The position numbers and the translations under genes were made by a program. 7,469 nt of DNA from JANNOG01 sp964516515 (GTDB lineage: Bacteria > Actinomycetota > Actinomycetes > Actinomycetales > JBBAYJ01), in contig CAZEYA010000185.1 in assembly GCA_964516515.1 (NCBI GenBank), positions 1 through 7,469 on the forward strand. The letters run 5' to 3'. This document shows positions 5,892-7,469 of the stretch, piece by piece. The notes under the pieces were generated by a model, which saw only the letters and a program-made list of their open reading frames with translations, made no database searches and had not been told where the DNA came from. Position 1 is the stretch's first letter, and each line of letters begins with the position of its first letter.

Positions 5892-6176
5892 TCAGCCGGT
5901 ATTTGCTGGTGGCGTAGGGCGGCCCGGCGCTCCCAGCAGTTCGGTCGCGGCCCTGGCATCTTCCTCGACCGAGGACGCGGCGCATTCCCAGACTGCCACC
6001 GGCGTGAGGACGTCCTGCACTCCGCCCAGCCGCGCCGTCGCGTCCGGATAGTCGGGTCGCCGACGGCGATCGGCGGTCAGCGGGCTCCGTGTGCCGTCCA
6101 GTCGCCACGGCATCGCCACCACCGCGATGTCGCGATGACCCAGTTCCAGCAGGTGTCGCGCCGCCGGAAGCCGCAC
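5892..6176 (-). pseudogene. LacI-family transcriptional regulator remnant
   Basis: This fills most of the 333-bp gap between hadB and the MFS gene. Read on the minus strand from about 6176 to TGA 5892-5894 (94 codons), it has AARHLLELGHRDIAVVAMPW, the LGHRxIAVV segment of LacI/PurR effector domains. Then come RLGGVQDV, a PVAVWECAASSVEEDA stretch and ARAATELLGAPGRPT, the part usually followed by a conserved sensor region. The N-terminal helix-turn-helix half is missing and the frame stops right after the RPT point, so both ends are lost; about a quarter of a normal ~340-aa protein is left. The frame stays open further up across the MFS gene, but that part has no LacI features. Presumably a former divergent repressor of the neighbouring transporter. 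The fragment identity is by pattern only. Confidence 0.7.
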
Positions 6177-6224
6177 ACTCGAATCGGTCCTGTCGAAACG
6201 AGTTCGAGTGAAGTGGAGTGCATC

Positions 6225-7433
6225 GTGTCGGAGTCGGCCGTCGCCTCGCGCCCGCAGACCACGATCGGGCTGCGCCGTTCGCGGGCGGCGGTTTATGCCG
6301 TCTTCGCCGCCAACGGGTTCTTGTTCGCGACCTGGTTGTCGCGGCTGCCGGCGATCCGTGACGACCTCGAGCTGAGCCCGCAGCGTCTCGGCGTGATCCT
6401 GCTGGCTGCCTCGGCGGGCGCGATCACGGCGCTGCCGGCCTCCGGCCCGGTCGTCGCGAGACTCGGCGCGGCCACGACGATCAGGGTGTTCGGGACACTG
6501 GGCTGCATCGCGCTGATGGGGCCGGCGTTCGCCTTCGACCCGTGGCTGCTCGCGCTCGGCCTGTACCTGACCGGCCTGGCCGTGGGCGCTTGGGACGTCG
6601 CGATGAACGTGGAGGCCGCCGAGGTGGAGCGGCGCCTGGGCTATTCGATCATGTCGAGCTTCCACGGCGCGTTCAGCCTGGGCACGGTCGTCGCGGCAGG
6701 TCTGGGTGCGCTGCTGGCGTGGGCGGGTGTAGCCCGCGGGCCGCACCTGCTGGTGGTCGGGGCGATGACCGTGGCCGCGCTCTGGCTGGGCACCAGGGCC
6801 TTCATCCCTACCAGCGGCGAGCACGCGGCCGCACCCCGTGCACGCGGTTTCGGTGTCGCACAGGCCTGGCGCGAGCCTCGCACCATTGCCATCGGGGGCC
6901 TGGTGCTGTGCTTCGCGTTGGTCGAGGGGATCGCCAACGACTGGCTGGCGATCGCGGTCATCGACAGCCGGGGGAGCGAGAACTGGGTGGGGACCGCCGT
7001 CTTCGCGGTATTCGTCTCGGCCATGACGACGGGGCGGTTCGCGGGGTCGTGGTTCCTGGACCGTTACGGCCGGTTCCGGGTGCTCATGGCGACCGGGGTG
7101 CTGGCCGTCGCGGGCGTGCTGTCGGTCGTACTGCTGCCGGGTCTCGTCGGGGTCGTCATCGGTGCGGTGCTGTGGGGGTTGGGTGGCAGCCTCGGCTTCC
7201 CCGTGGGAATGAGCGCCGCCAGTGACGATCCGGCACGCGCGTCGCTGCGGGTCTCCGTCGTGGCCAGCATCGGCTACACGGCATTCCTGGCCGGGCCGCC
7301 GCTGGTCGGCTTCGTCGCCGAGCGCAGCGCGACGGTCGTCGGCCTGCTGGTGGCCGCGGCGGCCGGGGTGGCCGGGATCCTGCTCGCGGCCTCGGTCCGC
7401 CCGAACCCAACAGCCGAACGCGCCGCGCCCTAA
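6225..7433 (+). CDS. Major facilitator superfamily transporter
   Basis: A 402-aa integral membrane protein with about 12 hydrophobic segments, in two halves around a polar loop near residues 195-215 (PTSGEHAAAPRARGF). The first helix spans roughly residues 20-40 (AVYAVFAANGFLFATWLSRLP). ATWLSRLPAIRDDLELSPQRLGVILLA and the loop FLDRYGRFRV (D279-R280, a motif-A-like loop between helices 8 and 9) are typical MFS features. The N-terminal region resembles the YbjJ-like group of sugar- or drug-related MFS proteins; the substrate is unknown. The start is GTG 6225 with GGAG at 6215-6218. An in-frame ATG at 6135 would add 30 polar residues that lie antisense to the LacI remnant, so it is rejected. A remnant of a LacI regulator upstream suggests a sugar or related small molecule as the original inducer, which is inference. 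Confidence 0.88.
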   Translation: MSESAVASRPQTTIGLRRSRAAVYAVFAANGFLFATWLSRLPAIRDDLELSPQRLGVILLAASAGAITALPASGPVVARLGAATTIRVFGTLGCIALMGPAFAFDPWLLALGLYLTGLAVGAWDVAMNVEAAEVERRLGYSIMSSFHGAFSLGTVVAAGLGALLAWAGVARGPHLLVVGAMTVAALWLGTRAFIPTSGEHAAAPRARGFGVAQAWREPRTIAIGGLVLCFALVEGIANDWLAIAVIDSRGSENWVGTAVFAVFVSAMTTGRFAGSWFLDRYGRFRVLMATGVLAVAGVLSVVLLPGLVGVVIGAVLWGLGGSLGFPVGMSAASDDPARASLRVSVVASIGYTAFLAGPPLVGFVAERSATVVGLLVAAAAGVAGILLAASVRPNPTAERAAP

Positions 7434-7442
7434 CCTGGGTTG

Positions 7443-7469
7443 GTGGACAGCCGAGCCGGGGTGCCGCTG
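7443..7469 (+). CDS. Possible start of next gene (3' partial; murB is one guess)
   Basis: Nine bases after the MFS stop a GTG opens a frame reading VDSRAGVPL to the window edge. The N-terminus resembles the start of actinobacterial MurB proteins, which often have a short leader before the conserved LAE-TTLRLGG region, and murB lies downstream of rpmG and MaoC genes in Streptomyces. Only nine codons are visible and no RBS is seen, so both the gene and its identity are weakly supported. Confidence 0.25.

Noticed and set aside
6135..6224. Longer MFS start at ATG 6135
   Set aside because: The extra 30 residues are polar, unlike MFS N-termini, and the bases are better explained as LacI remnant antisense; GTG 6225 has a GGAG at good spacing.
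1..7469. CRISPR arrays, IS-element inverted repeats or transposase/integrase genes
   Set aside because: No regular short repeats with spacers, no terminal inverted repeats, and no recombinase motifs were seen; the only repeat found is the 71-bp pair.

Overview
This is a GC-rich chromosomal window with GTG and TTG starts. The order tRNA-Thr, tRNA-Met, rpmG, MaoC-like pair (hadA-hadB type) is a familiar arrangement in Actinomycetota, as in Mycobacterium thrT-metT-rpmG2-hadA-hadB. Genus cannot be fixed from this window. A HadA/HadB-like pair does not by itself imply mycolic acids, since such pairs occur widely in the phylum.

Layout. (1) Bases 2-667 (+) are the 3' part of an ABC-F ATPase gene (second ATPase domain). 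(2) Bases 575-1473 (-) are a vapB-vapC type toxin-antitoxin pair. Its toxin frame runs tail-to-tail into the ABC-F gene. (3) A 71-bp stretch covering the ABC-F 3' end (620-690) recurs in the same orientation at 1551-1621 with 65/71 identity, so the TA pair lies between two direct repeats. (4) Bases 1727-3619 (+) are a 630-aa DUF262 protein related to GmrSD-type nucleases, with a well kept N-terminal DGQQR motif but an altered C-terminal nuclease-like motif. Parts 2-4 look like a small accessory or defence block. (5) Bases 3595-4503 (-) are a beta-hydroxyacid dehydrogenase family oxidoreductase. (6) Bases 4545-5891 (+) are a housekeeping run: tRNA-Thr(GGU), tRNA-Met(CAU), rpmG, and two MaoC-fold dehydratase subunits overlapping by 4 nt. 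(7) Bases 5892-6176 (-) are a remnant of a LacI-family regulator. (8) Bases 6225-7433 (+) are an MFS transporter. (9) A new reading frame may open at 7443 and leave the window.

Working together. The MaoC pair probably forms a heterodimeric (3R)-hydroxyacyl dehydratase co-expressed with ribosomal protein L33. VapB should neutralise and autoregulate VapC. The DUF262 protein may act in anti-phage or modified-DNA defence. The LacI remnant beside the MFS gene suggests the transporter once had a divergent local repressor that has decayed. The points most worth a second look are the direct repeats around the TA pair, the Asp-to-Asn change and odd tail in VapC, the altered nuclease motif of the DUF262 protein, and the LacI remnant.
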